From NCBI RefSeq assembly GCF_034190915.1, contig NW_026947491.1, forward strand, positions 21,764,101 to 21,828,100: a stretch of 64,000 nucleotides of DNA. The letters are read 5' to 3'. The position numbers and the translations under genes were made by a program. Source of the DNA: Cavia porcellus (lineage: Eukaryota > Chordata > Mammalia > Rodentia > Caviidae). Under the pieces are notes generated by a model, which had not been told where the DNA came from, made no database searches, and worked only from the letters and a program-made list of their open reading frames with translations. This document shows, piece after piece, positions 31,682 through 42,299 of the stretch (position 1 is the stretch's first letter; every line of letters begins with the position of its first letter).

Positions 31682-34332
31682 GGGTCACTGAAAGCCTTCT
31701 CACACCTGAACCCATAAAAATTACTTGGAAAACTGACACCCCTGTGTGGGTTCAACAGTGGCCCCTACCAAAGGAGAAGGCAGAAGCCGCTCTGGAGCTA
31801 ATTCAGGACCAACTCCAGGCGGGACATATCAGACCATCAACCTCCCCCTGGAATACCCCTATTTTTGTCATTAAAAAGCGCTCAGGAAAATGGCAGCTCG
31901 TCCATGACCTGAGGGCAGTCAATGCTCAGATGCAACCCCTGGATGCAGTTCAGAGAGGCATGCCTGCACTATCAGTGCTCCCACAAAATTGGCCGGTCTA
32001 TGTCATCGATCTTAAAGATTGCTTTTTCTCCATCCCTCTTCACCCAGATGATTCACCTCGCTTCGCTTTTACCTTGCCCACTATCAATCAGGAAAAGCCA
32101 GACCTTAGATATGAGTGGATAATGTTACCCCAAGGGATGACCAACAGTCCCACTATGTGCCAATTGTTTGTCGACGCTGTCATAGAGCCCATAAGACATA
32201 AATTCCCAAAAAATAGATGCCTCCATTATATGGACGACATCCTAATATCAGGAAAGGACCTCCCGAGCTTAGAGCAAATGCTTAGACAGCTGGTCTCTAC
32301 TCTTAGAGCCGCTAATCTGCACATTGCCCCAGACAAGATCCAGCGGTCAGAGATAGCCCAATATTTAGGGACAAAAATTACTTCCTCTCAGGTATCACCA
32401 TTAAAATTGGTTATCCGGCGTGATACGATCCTAAGTTTACATGACATGCAAAAATTAGTTGGGGATATCAATTGGATCAGGCCATACTTGGCCTTACCTA
32501 ACAGCAAATTAAAACCCCTGTTTGACTTACTTAAGGGAGACCCTGACTTAAATTCATCCCGAGAACTTACGCCGGAGGCAGAAGTGGCACTACAAGCAGT
32601 AGAGCGGGCCCTGACCACGGCCGCATTAAGGCGTATTAATCCAGAAAAGACCTTCGCCTTGTGCGTTCTCAAAACAGCTAGACAACCTACGGCTGTCATT
32701 TGGCAGCAAGGACCCTTGCTTTGGGTCCACCCAAAAATGTCTCCTGCTAAGGCTATTGACCATTATCCAGACGCGGTCACTTCCCTTTCTCTAGAGGGCA
32801 TCTCACGAGCCATACAACACTTTGGGGTGCCTCCTTCCTCCCTACATGTACCATACACAAGAGAACAAATTGAGACCTTAACAACATGTCTAGATTCCTG
32901 GGCGATTCTCCGGTGTACATTTCAAGGGACCATAGATAATCAATTCCCAAAAGACCCACTACTTCAGTTTATTACAGTACACCCTGTGATTTTTCCCAAG
33001 GTTACATCCGCATACCCCATAACTGGAGCTCCAATAATCTTCACAGATGGCTCCAAATCAGGCATAGGCGCATATGTGGTTATGGGTCAAGAGCCAAAAA
33101 CTATCCAATTCACTCCAGACCAACCCCAGGTGGTCGAGCTCCAGATAATACAGGAAGTCTTACGTCGCTTCCCAGGCGACGTTAACCTCCTGTCAGACTC
33201 CAAGTATGTGGTAAATGCTCTCCAAGTTCTGGAGACGGCGGGTCCCATTAAACCCTCTTCAACGGTAGCCTCCATATTCCTAGGTATTCAACATCAGCTA
33301 TGGAATAGAACCTCAAAAGTGTTCATCTCACATATCAGAGCCCATACTAATTTACCTGGGCCCTTGGCGGAGGGCAATGCCTTGGCAGACTCGGCCACGC
33401 GCCCGATATGGGTCTTCACCTTTCCCAACCCTCTGGAAGCAGCCCAAAAATTCCACTCTCAGTTCCATGTTAATGCCCGCACCCTCATGGCGCGCTTCAA
33501 CATCACGAGAGCACAAGCACGAGAGATTGTACGGTATTGCCCAGCTTGTGTGATCTCTTCACCCCAACAATCTATTGGCATTAACCCAAGAGGACTTCGC
33601 CCAAATCATATTTGGCAAATGGATGTTACACACATCCCAGAATTCGGAAAACTTAAATATGTTCATGTTTCGGTAGATACCGCCTCCCAGGTTATGTTTG
33701 CCTCGGCAGAACCCGGAGAAAGGGCCACCCACGCTATTAATCATTGCCTGGCAGCCTGGGCTGCTTGGGGAAAGCCCAATATACTAAAAACAGACAATGG
33801 TCCTGCCTATACCAGCAAAATTTTTATGACATTTTGTCAACAAATGGAAGTCACTCTTAAACATGGCATTCCTTACAACCCCCAAGGACAAGGCATCATT
33901 GAGCGATCCCATCGGACACTCAAGGATGTCTTACAAAAACAAAAGGAGGGAATAGGCCATGGCCTAACGCCCAAAGGAAGAATATCATTGGCACTCTTTA
34001 TCATAAATTTTTTAAATCTTAATCACAATAATCATTCCCCTGCCATGGAGCACAATAACCCGTCCCCGGCCGACAAAGGGCTGGTGAGATGGAAAGATGT
34101 CCTTACAGGACAATGGATGGGCCCGGATCCAGTGATTAGCTGGACCCGAGGTGCGGTTTGTGTCTTCCCACAGGAACCAGGCTGTGAACCGCTGTGGGTC
34201 CCGGAAAGATTGACGCGAGCAGTAAACTCCCCACCAGTTCCTGATAAAGCACAGGAGGATAAGCCCGCGGACACAAGTCAACTCGACCCTTCTGGGACCG
34301 ATGCTCAGCACCCGAGACCATCTACAAACTAA
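31676..34332 (+). CDS. pol: ERV pol: reverse transcriptase, RNase H, integrase (uninterrupted)
   Basis: Polymerase polyprotein entered by -1 shift at 31,675 and open to TAA at 34,330-34,332. Numbering from GTG 31,744: RT with LVHDLRAVN, PQGMTNSPT and YMDD at 162-165. The RNase H acidic residues are D435, E465, D485 and D549. The integrase zinc finger is H-X3-H..C-P-A-C and the catalytic D627, D684, E720 show the D-D-35-E spacing. The C-terminal domain is WKDVLTGQWMGPDP. No stop or frame break was seen over about 885 codons, and all catalytic residues are present. It depends on pro and gag frames that are broken, so the native fusion would not form from this locus. Confidence 0.9.
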
Positions 34333-34333
34333 A

Positions 34334-34795
34334 ATGTCTGGTTTGGAGCTTTTTCTATTCTGTGGGTTCCTATTAATCACCCCTGTTCGCACAAATTTGA
34401 CCAACACTGTTAAAAATACGACAGCTTGGCTGCAAGACACCTACCTACCTAAGTTTCACAATTTGTCCCTCATAGTCGGTCAGGAACTTGACAATATGGA
34501 CGGTATCCAACTAGGTCCAGTCAGGTTCGATTTATCAACTTTAGGCAGTGTTATAGCCAGTTTGTGGGAACGCGTCACCTCCTGGTTCTCCTGGCCCAAC
34601 CTGACTACTTGGATCCTGATTGCCGTGGCCTTCCTAGTGGGGCTTGTGGTTATTAAATGCTTGTTAGATCGCCTCATACAAACTCAGCAGCAGGTTAAGA
34701 TCACAGCTATGGCAGCCATGCAAATGGCAGCAGGTGGCCAATCAGGCCAGCAGGCCGCCGCATATCTCCTTCACATTGCAGAACATCAGCTCTAA
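34334..34795 (+). pseudogene. env: ERV env remnant: signal peptide plus membrane anchor
   Basis: A 153-residue open frame starting 1 nt after the pol stop (the same frame also has an ATG at 34,301 inside pol). It starts with a hydrophobic segment (about residues 5-17) like a signal peptide, followed by a short ectodomain with N-X-S/T sites (NLT, NTT, NLS), a tryptophan-rich stretch and a hydrophobic membrane anchor at about residues 90-111. A cytoplasmic tail rich in Q, A and M ends it. Nearly all of the surface subunit and the fusion machinery are absent, so it is a large internal deletion that kept the frame. No entry function is expected. Confidence 0.75.
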
Positions 34796-35229
34796 GAGCT
34801 GAGTGGGCAAGCCAATGACGGGTAAGATGGGAAAAGCCCTCCCGGTCAACCTAAGACAGGCTCCACTCAGATATACATGGCCTATAAGGCCAGGGGTCCC
34901 TTCTGGAGTCAAATTATTGGCATTGATATGCGAGACCAAGGGTACTGCAGTACCATCCGCCCCAAAGGTTGGGGGGAAGGCAGGAATGAATGTGTATATG
35001 CATCCAGGTTCAGTTCACAAAAGCCTGGCCCTGCGAAAAAATGAACCACTCACCTTGAGCATGGTCCTGGCGCAAGGATATGCACAAAACAGGGTGATGC
35101 ACAGCAGGGTATAGACCTCTACATTCTCTCATGCCTCGGCCTACAAGGTAGGCCCACTCCTAGGTGTCTAACAGCAACAAGGTCATAGACACCTTGGGGG
35201 GACCCACAGACCATCCTATTTTAATAAAT
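34796..35229 (+). other. ERV 3' non-coding region
   Basis: Between the env remnant and the polypurine tract. One 103-codon frame (34,803-35,114) has no recognisable domain and is probably chance. Confidence 0.5.
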
Positions 35230-35243
35230 AAAAAAGGGGGAGA
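35230..35243 (+). other. Polypurine tract
   Basis: AAAAAAGGGGGAGA directly before the 3' LTR, the plus-strand primer site. Confidence 0.85.
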
Positions 35244-35546
35244 TGTGGGAAGCCGCCTATGAATGGCGCCCATTTCCTGCTTCCGGGTTCTTCCCGGCCT
35301 GAACAAGCCCGCCAAATTGTCATATCTGCCCAGTTACCCGTGACGCTAGCCTATCAGCTTGTTAGGCGCGCTTCTCTGTGATTGGATACTGCTTCCCCTT
35401 ATAAGAGGTTGTTCCTGCCCCCAACGGCGGAAGAGGAAGCAACACTGAGGGTGGCGGACCTTGTCAGGTCCGGTTCGCTGTACGTAATAAAGTTTGAGAG
35501 CTGATCCTGCTCGAGTTTGGTCTCCTGTCTCCCACGGCTCCGGTCA
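35244..35546 (+). repeat. 3' LTR
   Basis: 303 bp, begins TGTGGGAAG and ends GGTCA. Compared with the 5' LTR it shows three substitutions (near 35,267, 35,483 and 35,535) plus the first base. TATA and AATAAA are conserved (the latter at 35,486-35,491). Confidence 0.95.
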
Positions 35547-35562
35547 CACACACACACACACC
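35547..35562 (+). repeat. (CA)n microsatellite, right half
   Basis: Continuation of the interrupted CA tract, followed by CCAAATACATT, which in copy 2 follows the uninterrupted tract directly. Confidence 0.95.
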
Positions 35563-36600
35563 AAATACATTACATATGTATTTATGAATTTTATCTGAAA
35601 ATAGGTAGCAGGGAAATTATTACTTTTTATATTGCAAGGAACTATGATTTTAAGAAATTAAATGCTTAAGTAACTCCAGTCATGATGATCATCACCATCA
35701 ATTCATCTGCTAATTTCTGTGGGGAAATATTGTCTCATGGAGGGCTAAACATTTCAGTTTAGAAAAATGTACCATATAAAAAGACATAGGAAAGATGTCT
35801 TTGTAGAAAAGTATAAAAGAACTTATGGGGACCACCTCCTCACTGGATCCTGCCTGTTCACTCCCTCACTGTTGCATGCAGGGGATGCATTACATCCCTT
35901 GATCACGAAAATGAATATAATAATATTAAACAAATTACATGGTGTTAAAATGTATATCATTAATTCATGATTAAAATTAATATGTATTCCATATATAACT
36001 AATCTGGGATAATAAAGCTGGAGATAGATCATAATTCAAGATACAGCACACTCCATAACATACGTATGATAGAATCATGGTAGTCTAATTATTATGAGAA
36101 GTTGAAGGGCAGAAAAATCGTGTCATGTTCTCTCATTGAGGAAGGAGTTTGACAACATCACTGAGCATGACTTCTCTGTCTTGTAAGTTTTCAGGGCCAG
36201 TTCATCACCACGGGAATATTCTAGACCCAAATCCATAAGATCATATCACACATGAGCTCACATCTCATAGATCTGTTGTGTTTCTGGTAATGTATCACAT
36301 CTGCAAAACACAGAAAGTGACCAAAACTTTTAATATCATACATATATAATGGAGAGAAAACTAATAATTTTTTCAGAACACAAATACGTAATGAAAAATC
36401 ATATCCCCATTAGTATAAGGAATATTGCAAAATATCTCTCAGATCATTCTCTTGTGCACTGTACCTTCCGTATCTGAGGCTTCCACAATACAGGAGTCTC
36501 TATAGCAGGGGCCCCAGCCCAGTCTGCAGCCTGCAGATCTTCAGAAGAACCCAGCCCTTGAATGCCAGGTGTATCTGCTTCAGAACCAGGACTGAAAAGA
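35563..36600. other. Upstream flank of V segment 8, with short V-like relic
   Basis: No gene. 35,838-35,877 repeats, with few changes, the CTCACTGGATCCTGCCTGTT stretch of the V relic at 27,938-27,975, so it may be a second fragment of the same kind. No octamer is found in the expected place before segment 8. Confidence 0.5.
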
Positions 36601-36609
36601 GATGGTGCC

Positions 36610-37051
36610 ATAGAGTTTACAATGAGTTGGCTTTTCCTTCTTGCCATTTTAAAAGGTAATTCATGGAAGGAAAAAAGTGATATTGAGTGTGTGAGTGAAC
36701 ATGAATGGGATAAACAGTGGACCTCTGTGAAAGTTTCCTGATCAGGATGTCTCTGTATTTGCAGGGGTCCAGTGTAAGGAGCAGGTGTTGGGGTTCACGG
36801 AAGGCTTGGTGCAGATTTCAGTGTCCCTTAGACTCTCCTGTGCAGCCCCTGGATTCAGCTTCAGTGATTGCTGGATCGTCTCAGTCAAGTAGCTCCTGGG
36901 GCTACAGTGGGTGTCAAGTGATGGTAGCACATAGTACCTCAAATGTGTGAAGAGCTGATTTACCATCTCAAGAGTAACACAAAGAACACATTGTATCTGC
37001 GAATGAACAGCCTGATATCCAGGGACACAGCCATATGTCACCATGCAAGAC
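36610..37051 (+). pseudogene. IGHV segment 8, VH3-like pseudogene, start codon lost
   Basis: The leader-like exon is 36,610-36,655, with ATA where the sister has ATG (56,592). The GTAATT donor is kept. The V exon starts at 36,765: framework 1 (EGLVQISVSLRLSCAAPGFSFS) is open but lacks the SGG core, then the frame meets TAG at 36,890-36,892 after a deletion in framework 2. The second cysteine region reads CHHA rather than YYCA. It lacks an octamer. Confidence 0.88.
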
Positions 37052-37089
37052 AACAGTGAGGGACGTCAGTTTGAGCCCAGAAACAAAGC
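37052..37089 (+). promoter_or_regulatory. Degraded recombination signal of V segment 8
   Basis: AACAGTG at 37,052-37,058, a 22-bp spacer and AAACAAAGC at 37,081-37,089. Confidence 0.65.
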
Positions 37090-37229
37090 TTCCTACAGGG
37101 CACCCAGGATTAGCAATCAGCATTCGAGTCACAGAGAGAGCACAGGGTCTACCTCAAGAGAAGATTTAGAAGAAGGTAAAAGGAGGTTTCTTGTCAGGAT
37201 CCAGGATTTCTCTGTATAATACTTACCAT

Positions 37230-37615
37230 GGATACTCCAAATTCATGTGTCTGTCCTTACCTCGGAAGTCTCTCAGTAAGATATGGTCATTTGTCTAGAA
37301 TTTATTCTTCTTTATAGCTGTGCGATGTACAAATACTATATTTTCTTTATACATTCATATGTTTATGATATACAGGATGATTCCAAGATTTAGCTATCAT
37401 GAATCATGAATCATGCTGTATACAGATTGCTATGTGTATAATGCTGTACTGTGATGCTTTTGCTTATAGTTCTTTGAGGAAGATGTGTAGAATGGGAATA
37501 GCCGGATCCGATGGAGTTTCTAACTTCAATTTTTGAAGAATATCCATACTGATTTAATATGTCTGAATTAGTTTCCATCCCTAGCAACAATGTAGCAGGG
37601 TTCATAGGAAGGAAA
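37230..37615 (-). repeat. LINE-1 3'-end relic, antisense
   Basis: The + strand reads the reverse of the L1 tail: GGGAATAGCCGGATCCGATG, GAAGAATATCCATACTGATT and CCCTAGCAACAATGTAGCAG correspond to the familiar antisense L1 lines. Duplicate at 57,215-57,595. Confidence 0.6.
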
Positions 37616-38370
37616 GTTAACATGAAACAGACCATGAGGATGGTCACCAGCTGCCTGGTGACAGGATGCGGGAGCGAAACAGAGAGGGAAGGACTGCAGA
37701 GCAACCTCAGATGACACCTGAGCTCCCTGCTTCGGATGTGTGTGGCTGTGCAAGTGTCCATGTGTGGAAATGCTTCTCAGGGACACACATTATGTGTGGG
37801 CAGCTCATGCCTTATGTCTGGTGAAGCTTTTACAGATAAACAACAGGTGAGAGCACAAGAAGAGTGAGAGTGATAACAGCAGTCAACAATGAGAGAGCTG
37901 CTAACAGGCACCAACACAACCACCACTCGTTTTCCCCTCGGCAGGCAGTGGAATGCAGCAAACTCACACAAGTTCTCACCACAGGAAGAGGGGACATGAA
38001 CTTCAGCAGCTGTGTCCCTCTCTGTCCACGACCCAGATCAGGAAGCTCTCCACAGCCGAGAAGACAACAGAGCCAGACAATGGGTACAAATTTATGAGAT
38101 CTAATGTAGATAATGCAATGGTTTGTGATACTGTCATTGTTTTGCATGATTACAAAATATGCGACATCAAGAAAAATCCATGATCTGTGTACATGGGCAA
38201 AAGTGAAGGGAGCTCCATTGATACACACAGAACAAGAATCTATCACATAGCTGCATTCATAATTATTTTCACTGCAGTCTTTGTTACCAAATTACCTCAG
38301 TAGACTAATGCCTGCAGTGTGTGATGCTCTCTCTGAGTTATCCAACCTCAGAGCTGTCTAGATGGCAGGA
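37615..38370. other. Spacer before V segment 9
   Basis: No gene seen; duplicated at 57,595-58,375. Confidence 0.5.
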
Positions 38371-38374
38371 GGCC

Positions 38375-38382
38375 ATGCAAAT
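38375..38382 (+). promoter_or_regulatory. Ig octamer ATGCAAAT of V segment 9
   Basis: Exact octamer 129 bp before the leader. The sister at 58,379 has ATGCAGAT. Confidence 0.8.
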
Positions 38383-38503
38383 AGGGCCTCCCTGGGTTGG
38401 TGAAAACCAGCCCAGCACTCACCCTGCAGCTCTGCAGAGGAACCCAACCCTGGTGCCCAGCTGTTCCCACTCCGTGATCAGCACTGAGCACCGAAGGCTT
38501 GCC

Positions 38504-38938
38504 ATTGCATTCACAACGAGCTGGGTTTTCCTTCTTGCTCTTTTAAAAGCTAATTCGAGAAAAACAAGACACACTAAGGGTTTGAGTGGACATGAATGGG
38601 ATAAACAGTGGACAGCTGTCACAGTATCCTGAGTAGGATTCTCTATTTCCAGGTGTCCAGGCAAAAGTGCAGCTAGTGGAGTCCAGGGGAGGCTTGGCAC
38701 AGACTGGGGGGTCCCTGAGACTCTCCTGTGTGGCCTCAGGATTTACCTTCAGTGATTACTGGATGCACTGGATTCACCAGGCTTCAGGGAAGGGGCTGGA
38801 GTTGATCTCACACATCAGGAGGAGTGGTAGCACATTCTAGGTGAAGGACCAATTTACCATCTCCAGGGACAATGGCAAGAACGCGGGGTACCTGTAGATG
38901 AGCAGCCTGAGCCCTGCAAACGGCTGCATATTACTGTG
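38504..38938 (+). pseudogene. IGHV segment 9, VH3-like pseudogene
   Basis: Leader-like exon 38,504-38,549 with ATT in place of ATG and a destroyed donor (CTAATT for GTAATT; also lost in the sister, so older than the duplication). The V exon from 38,653 is open through framework 1, CDR1 (DYWMH) and framework 2, then stops at TAG 38,838-38,840 in CDR2/framework 3. A further TAG follows (CTGTAGATG), and there are deletions before the cysteine. Confidence 0.9.
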
Positions 38939-38977
38939 AACAGTGAGGGGACATCAGTGTGAGCCCAGATAAAAAAA
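38939..38977 (+). promoter_or_regulatory. Recombination signal of V segment 9
   Basis: AACAGTG at 38,939-38,945, a 23-bp spacer and A-rich nonamer ATAAAAAAA. Confidence 0.65.
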
Positions 38978-38984
38978 AACCTCC

Positions 38985-39345
38985 AGGCAGGGGCGCTTGG
39001 GACCAGCAGGAGGAGTAGGGGACACATAGCTCAGAGTCTACCCCAGAGGACATCTAAAATACTGGGCAAAGAAACAAAATATTGAAGGCTGAGTAGAGGA
39101 GGGCAAGGAGATGGCCTTCATGCAGAAGGGAAGGAGTCCAAAGAAACAAAGGCAAGTGGTGAAGTGGAGGGATAAAGGAAATAAGTAAAATTTTGTTGTA
39201 TAGAGGAGCCCAATAACTTCAATTACTGTAAACATTATATGCCGTAACATGAGCTAAATAAGATTAATATCCACAGGAGTGAAAAATGGAATGTGGAAAT
39301 TAGAGGAGGGGAGTTAGATATGAGGGCACAGAATGGGATTTAAAA
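38985..39345. other. 3' flank of V segment 9
   Basis: Purine-rich, no gene; duplicated at 58,990-59,345. Confidence 0.5.
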
Positions 39346-39349
39346 GAAG

Positions 39350-39953
39350 GAGCCAAGCTTTAAGGTCCGCACCTAGATTGCGCTGAGGACTTGCAGTGCT
39401 GGCGCTGGTCCTCTGGGTCTGTTTTCAGGAAAGCCAGGCCTGGGAGGACTCTACATCTGCCTCCCCATCCTGGCTGCACTTGGAGAACTGTGGAGCTTCC
39501 AACAAGTAGGCAGGCACACGCTATCCCTACAGCCCAGCCTGTTTGGGACTCCCGCAGCTCGCCATCAGTGTGCAGAAGAGGGGCTGGGCAGATCTGGGGC
39601 ACCTGCATCCGCCTCCCCGTGTGTCTGGAGGACTGTGGATGTCTCACTGGGCAGTGGAGCATTGCAGGTTCCAGAGGCCCCACAGCCTGTGGTGAGTGCT
39701 CAGCACACTCTGCCCAAAGCCCAGACTGTTCAGGTCCCTCCAGGCTTCCGGGTGCAGTGAAGTGGAGAGGTGGGTTTGAGGCCTCTACATCCACCTCCGC
39801 ATCCCAGCTGCGCTTGGAGAGCTATGGAGCTTCCAACAAGCATGTGGGCCCACAGTGTCCCTGAAGCCCAGCTTATCTGGAACTGCGGAGTTCTCAACAG
39901 GCAGAGGAAGGCCATTGGTTCTGTAGGCCCAGTGGCTTGGGATAACAGGGTGC
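39350..39953 (+). mobile_element. LINE-1 5'UTR fragment, cut at the duplication junction
   Basis: GC-rich L1 promoter sequence matching 59,350-60,290 with one fewer monomer (about 335 bp). Monomer landmarks (CTCTACATCTGCCTCC and variants) occur at about 39,450 and 39,783. Homology to the L1 ends at GGGTGC near 39,953, and the next base belongs to V framework 3. Confidence 0.85.
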
Positions 39954-40002
39954 TAAACTCTGTCACCAGGGAAGACACAGTCACCTAATACTGTGCAAGA
40001 GA
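39954..40002 (+). pseudogene. 3' fragment of a clan II V exon fused to L1
   Basis: Duplicate of 5,481-5,529 only: the end of framework 3 (NSVT-EDTVT), a TAA before the cysteine codon, then TGTGCAAGAGA. Everything 5' of it is L1 5'UTR, so no promoter or leader remains. Confidence 0.9.
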
Positions 40003-40041
40003 CAGGGTGCTTTGATGCAAGCATGAGCCCTGACATAAACC
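40003..40041 (+). promoter_or_regulatory. Orphan recombination signal
   Basis: Heptamer CAGGGTG, 23-bp spacer and nonamer ACATAAACC at 40,033-40,041, following the fused V fragment. Confidence 0.8.
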
Positions 40042-40347
40042 TCCCTGCAGGGAAATCAAGGAACAGCAGGGGGCATGCAGAACATATTGATGTAAGGAAA
40101 CACCTTTCCAGCAATTAAGGAGAAAAAGTTGACAGGTTTTTTCCCTTCGTTTGATTTGCATGCCCTTCAGTGGTCTCAGGCACAGAGCTTCCAAAAATCT
40201 CCTATATCCCTGGTGAGGCAGTGTCATGCTTACATGGAATGAGGTTTCTTTCTTTTTTCTTTTCCAACTTCTATATCACAGTCTGTTGCACAGTAATTTT
40301 TTTAAAGACTATTGATTACAACTCACTTGACCGCAGAGTCTCCTTAG

Positions 40348-42290
40348 TTTTTTTAAGGTGTTTATTTTGTTGTCCAATTATTTTCTTAAGACAGTTTAAT
40401 GCGGGGCTGGGAATGTAGCTCAGCGGCATAAGTGCCTGCCTCGAAAGCAGGCAGTCTCGAGTTCGACCCCTGGTGCTGGTAAAAACGAAAAAGCCAAAAA
40501 AAAAAAAAAAAAGAAGAAAGTTTAATGCTTGATAAAATAAAACGAACTGTTTTTACCATAAGTACCTTCTAACTAGTACAATAATATATTGTTACTATGT
40601 ACAATTTCAAAACAAAAGCTTCCACTTCCAAGGAAAGTGTTGTTCAACGTCCTCACTATCCTTGATGGAAGCTATAAGAAATTTCCTTGATGGCCAATGT
40701 TTTCCTTGACTTGGAAATTAATCTTACAATAAAAAAACATAAATCAAACTTTCAGTGAGCTGAGAACCATGAAAATGCTGTCAGAAGCTAAGTCATCTGG
40801 ACCTTGGGAGTCTGCAGTAGATACAAGAGTTCATCAAGCAGCATAATACCTTGTGACTGTTTGCCCTTTAGTCTGCTGGGACACGTCCTGTAGGTTCCCA
40901 GTTGGTCTATTAATAATAAAAAAGCTGTGCCCTGTTGTGTCAGAACCTGGTAAATGACTCGTAAGCCATTCTTTATCAGCTCATGGATTCCATCACCATC
41001 AGTGATTAAAGCTGTATGGAATTCCTTACCGGCCATATCACTTTCCAGTTCTTCTCCAGTATAGGAAATAAGAGGAGAGGTTTCACATTGGATCTGTGCA
41101 TCACTGGCATCATTCAAGTGGGCAATCGCTGGAAGGGGAGAACCATGGCCACCTGTGGGCACTGCATAGCCAGCAGTGGTGTAGGGCAACAAAGCACTTG
41201 GGTTGTCCTTCCCACTGTGACTGTCTGCATCCTTTAGTGGGGAAAATCCATCCTCCGATAAACCTTCATACACCGCAAGCTTCTCTGCAATCTGGAAGAT
41301 GTCAGAAGCTACTTTTGGCAATTTATACCACATGACTTGTCTGGCATAATTAACTCACCCCAGGAATCCACATATGGAATCTTCCTGTGAGCCAGATGGC
41401 GCTAAAGCTGAGGTTCATCAACACCAACAGCATCTCTCAGACATGGGACAATGAAGATGTGATTGGTGATGCGGCCCACACAGAACAGCACTTGTCCATC
41501 CGAGCTCCGTACCTGAGATGTTGCCAGGGAAATTTTGCTCTATTCTACCACCCATTATCCGCCATTCATGGAACAAACCACTCCACCTGGCTCTGCAGTG
41601 TTCTCTCCTCCTTTGCTCCACAGTCTGCCCTTCTCAAAGTGGAATTCAATAACCATTGGCTTCACTTTAACCAATGCATCATCCACATAGCAGATGCAAG
41701 TGCACCAGGTGCCTTTTTGTTCCACATCCTCCACCATATTCTGGGCTGCAAAAGCCCGAAAAAAAACCCTCATTTCCATCTGGGGCCATAGAAATTTTGT
41801 GCTTCTCTTCCAAAGTAATTTTCCCATTAAAACTCATAGCAGGCAGCATGCAATGATCAAAATAGATAACATTTTCTTTTTTCAACCAAAGTGCTTGTGT
41901 TTTATGAAGAACTCCTCGTCTCTTCTATTGTTCTGGCACTGGCCCCTATATACCATGGACTGATCCATTTCAGGCCATGATAGCTTTAGCTAACAGCTGT
42001 AGCTTCAGGACATGCTCTGCTGGAATCTGAAAATGTCTTATGGGATAGTGAACCCACATCACACTTCCTTCTGGGATATGCCATTCCAACTGTTGCCCTC
42101 TGTCCATCTCCTAGCAGGGGAACTGCTCCTTTGTTCTGAGAAATCTGGAAAAGTCACTGTCTCAGACCTGACACTGATCTTGGTCCCTAGTAGCACCGCC
42201 ACCATCTCTCCAGGGGCAGTTTTCATTGGTGCATCTGCTTTCTCATGCTAAGAGAACTAGTTAAATCCTTCAGTTGGTGTTTGATACGTC
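40348..42290 (-). pseudogene. UAP1: UAP1 processed pseudogene, copy B1
   Basis: Duplicate of copy A1. The A tail is the T run at 40,348-40,354 on +. The C-terminal part is open over 181 codons (40,788-41,333) and includes LPAIAHLNDASD, SPLISY and GEELES. The normal stop after KNG is lost, so the frame runs into former 3'UTR. The middle and N-terminal parts (41,555-42,250) lie in other frames. Confidence 0.85.
40403..40513 (+). mobile_element. ID-family SINE (duplicate of 5,929)
   Basis: Same insertion as at 5,929, carried by the duplication. It is flanked by AAGACAGTTTAATGC (40,388-40,402) and AAGAAAGTTTAATGC (40,514-40,528). Confidence 0.9.
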
Positions 42291-42299
42291 TGTGCATAC

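Larger units (their letters stand above)
28397..35546 (+). mobile_element. Endogenous retrovirus, class II (betaretrovirus-like), full-length but defective
   Basis: 7,150 bp with two 303-bp LTRs, a tRNA-Ile primer-binding site, gag, pro with a dUTPase domain, pol and a much reduced env, then a polypurine tract. Class II assignment rests on the dUTPase-protease-G-patch arrangement in a separate pro frame, the YMDD reverse transcriptase and two -1 frameshift signals. The LTRs differ by three substitutions plus the first base by hand alignment. Frame breaks lie between capsid and nucleocapsid and inside dUTPase. It is absent from the duplicate site at 55,481-55,543, where the CA tract is continuous, and no solo LTR is left there. 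Confidence 0.95.

Noticed and set aside
34803..35114. 103-codon open frame in the 3' part of the provirus
   Set aside because: No hydrophobic, zinc or retroviral accessory motif is visible, and it lies just before the polypurine tract in a region expected to be non-coding.
28356..35562. CRISPR-like repeat array
   Set aside because: The CA tracts are simple dinucleotides with no spacer structure, and the DNA is mammalian.
39360..39864. 144-157-codon frames on both strands near 39.4-39.9 kb
   Set aside because: They lie in GC-rich L1 5'UTR monomers, where long chance frames are common; similar frames at 59.6-60.2 kb differ in sequence and phase.
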